From assembly GCF_001591665.1 (NCBI RefSeq), contig NZ_BCVI01000025.1:24760-88759 (forward strand): 64,000 bases of DNA, read 5' to 3'. Of this stretch, positions 62,891-64,000 are shown piece by piece. Made by a program: the position numbers and the translations under genes. The notes under the pieces are model-generated. The model was given only the letters and a program-made list of their open reading frames with translations. It did no database searches and had not been told where the DNA came from. The first letter of the stretch is position 1. Each line of letters opens with the position of its first letter. The stretch comes from Neobacillus soli NBRC 102451 (GTDB lineage Bacteria; Bacillota; Bacilli; Bacillales; Cytobacillaceae).

Positions 62891-63763
62891 TCAGCTCTCT
62901 GACTTTAAAGTAAAGACAGTTAACTCAGGTTTTGCCATAAACCGAAAGGGGAGTCTAGTTGTACCAATTCCTCTGTTTACATAAAGTGATAATGGCTTTT
63001 CTGCACCGATTGTATATAATCCTTCGGGATAAATTTCGGCAAATGGGGGTTTAACAAGTGCCCCTATGAATGGTATTTTAACCTGTCCACCGTGGCTATG
63101 TCCGCTGAGTTGCCAATGGATTGGAAAGTGTGAAGCCGCATCAGCAAGATCGGGTGCATGTGATAATAAAATAGAAAACTTATTATTCGGCACTTTTTTC
63201 AAAGCTAATGGCAAATCGGGTTTCCCCAACATGGCATCATCAATTCCGAGTAGATAAATGCTGCCGCCATTCTTTACTTTAATCGGTGTTGACTCATTCA
63301 ACAAGACGGTAAAATTAGTTGTTTCCATGATATTCCTGTAAATTTCAGATCCATAGCCGCCATGGTCATGGTTACCAAAGACGCAAAACTTCCCAAGTGG
63401 AGCCTGTAATTCTGTTAAAATGGCTGCCAGTTTATTAAGTTCCATATATTTATTCGGCTCGTCCATCAAGTCGCCAGTGAAAAAAATGAGTTCTGGCTTT
63501 ATCTCATTGATTGTATCAACTAACTTTTTAAATTGGTTAAGAGTGTATTGAAAACCAAGGTGGGTATCACTAAATTGCACAATTTTGAGTCCATCAAAGC
63601 TTCTAGGAATTAATGAATGTTTGATTTGCTGCTGTTTGATTTCAAGCAGTGAGGGCTCAATTCGATTGGCATAAAGGAGGCCCCCCGAACTCAAACCCAG
63701 AACAGTAAGAAATGAACCAATTGAACGTTTCAGAAATGATCTCCTCGTCTGTTTTTTAGCCAT
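62891..63763 (-). CDS. ykuE: Tat-exported metallophosphoesterase (YkuE-like)
   Basis: A 290-residue phosphoesterase exported by the Tat pathway: the N-terminal TRRSFLKRSIGS has the twin-arginine motif before a hydrophobic segment. IVQFSDTHLGF, FFTGDLMDE, VFGNHDHGG, LLSHAPDL and LSGHSHGGQV are the five metal-binding motifs. B. subtilis YkuE is a Tat-dependent wall-associated enzyme; the substrate is unclear. It is 290 residues, as usual. Confidence 0.9.
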   Translation of the reverse strand: MAKKQTRRSFLKRSIGSFLTVLGLSSGGLLYANRIEPSLLEIKQQQIKHSLIPRSFDGLKIVQFSDTHLGFQYTLNQFKKLVDTINEIKPELIFFTGDLMDEPNKYMELNKLAAILTELQAPLGKFCVFGNHDHGGYGSEIYRNIMETTNFTVLLNESTPIKVKNGGSIYLLGIDDAMLGKPDLPLALKKVPNNKFSILLSHAPDLADAASHFPIHWQLSGHSHGGQVKIPFIGALVKPPFAEIYPEGLYTIGAEKPLSLYVNRGIGTTRLPFRFMAKPELTVFTLKSES

Positions 63764-64000
63764 TTTTTCTACCAGCCTATTTGTTATTTACCTTCTCTTA
63801 ATAGAAGAGTCCTTTTGTATTTTCTTTAAAAATAGCTTATTTTGCAAGTGAAAAGGTTATTTGTAAGTTATTATTCATAAAAATGAAAAACATTCTTAAA
63901 AAAAAGCAGCCTAGGCTGCTTTTTTACTGTATAGCGAAATTATAAAATAATTTAGTGTGGATAACTTTGAATTAGTTATCTGAATCCAGCTCCAGCGCCC
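63764..64000. other. window-edge intergenic with a terminator
   Basis: AAAAAGCAGCC pairs with GCTGCTTTTT at about 63898-63925, a terminator hairpin. The last 75 bases have no gene reading that can be judged. Confidence 0.6.

Noticed and set aside
1..64000. CRISPR arrays, tRNA or rRNA genes
   Set aside because: No regularly spaced identical repeats and no cloverleaf or rRNA-like segment were seen on reading.

Overview
The window reads as a low-GC Gram-positive chromosome from the family Bacillaceae, probably Bacillus or a close relative such as Neobacillus. The right-hand genes (ykvI, ykvS, ptsHI, ykwC, patA, ykyB, ykuE homologues and a frameshifted clpE with CtsR operators) resemble the ykv-pts-ykw-yku stretch of Bacillus subtilis. 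They carry strong Shine-Dalgarno sequences and Rho-independent terminators.

Two domains are visible. Positions 1 to about 36,470 are AT-rich accessory DNA that looks like the right-hand part of an integrated plasmid- or phage-like element; its left end lies outside the window. From left to right it holds: decayed genes, two secreted DUF3888 proteins and a family of about 80-bp intergenic repeats (0-4.7 kb); small unknown genes (4.9-7.4 kb); a replication/recombination module (7.5-11.6 kb) with a ribbon-helix-helix protein, a winged-helix replication protein, a DnaC-like loader broken by one stop codon, a DnaB/RecA-fold ATPase and a Sak/DUF1071 annealing protein; a ParA plus ribbon-helix-helix partition pair (13.0-14.1 kb); a large Avs-like STAND NTPase with a Cap4/DUF4297-like nuclease end (14.6-18.8 kb); small paralogous genes (19.5-21.4 kb); a three-gene McrBC/BsuMI-like restriction operon facing two DNA methyltransferases (22.0-28.2 kb), with recombinase genes on both sides; a DUF7662 gene and other unknown genes; one IS256-family insertion with an 8-bp target duplication (31.5-33.1 kb); and at the right end an XRE repressor divergent from a tyrosine integrase.

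Immediately after the integrase lies the last part of a fixC-like reading frame, overlapping an intact fixX. The element therefore appears to sit in the fixC-fixX operon and to separate the two genes. From there to 64 kb the DNA is ordinary chromosome: a hemerythrin gene with a class-II FNR-type promoter, an Fsr-type MFS exporter, a phosphotransferase, an orphan histidine kinase, MarR and oligoendopeptidase F genes, clpE, YkvI, a CPBP protease, YkvS, a MoxR/DUF58/DUF4129 cluster, HPr and enzyme I of the PTS, an atypical SDR, a lipoprotein, YkwC, PatA, YkyB, a PAS-GGDEF-EAL protein with a nonsense codon, and a Tat-exported YkuE phosphoesterase.

The most interesting content is the defence cargo between 14 and 34 kb. 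The restriction operon has an unrecognised first gene and is paired with N6/N4-type rather than 5mC methyltransferases. A shared sequence motif (TTTAACCCTCCA) links a promoter at 6.5 kb to a perfect 22-bp inverted repeat at 19.4 kb. No tRNA, rRNA or CRISPR array was seen. All functional calls come from reading motifs; no database search was run.
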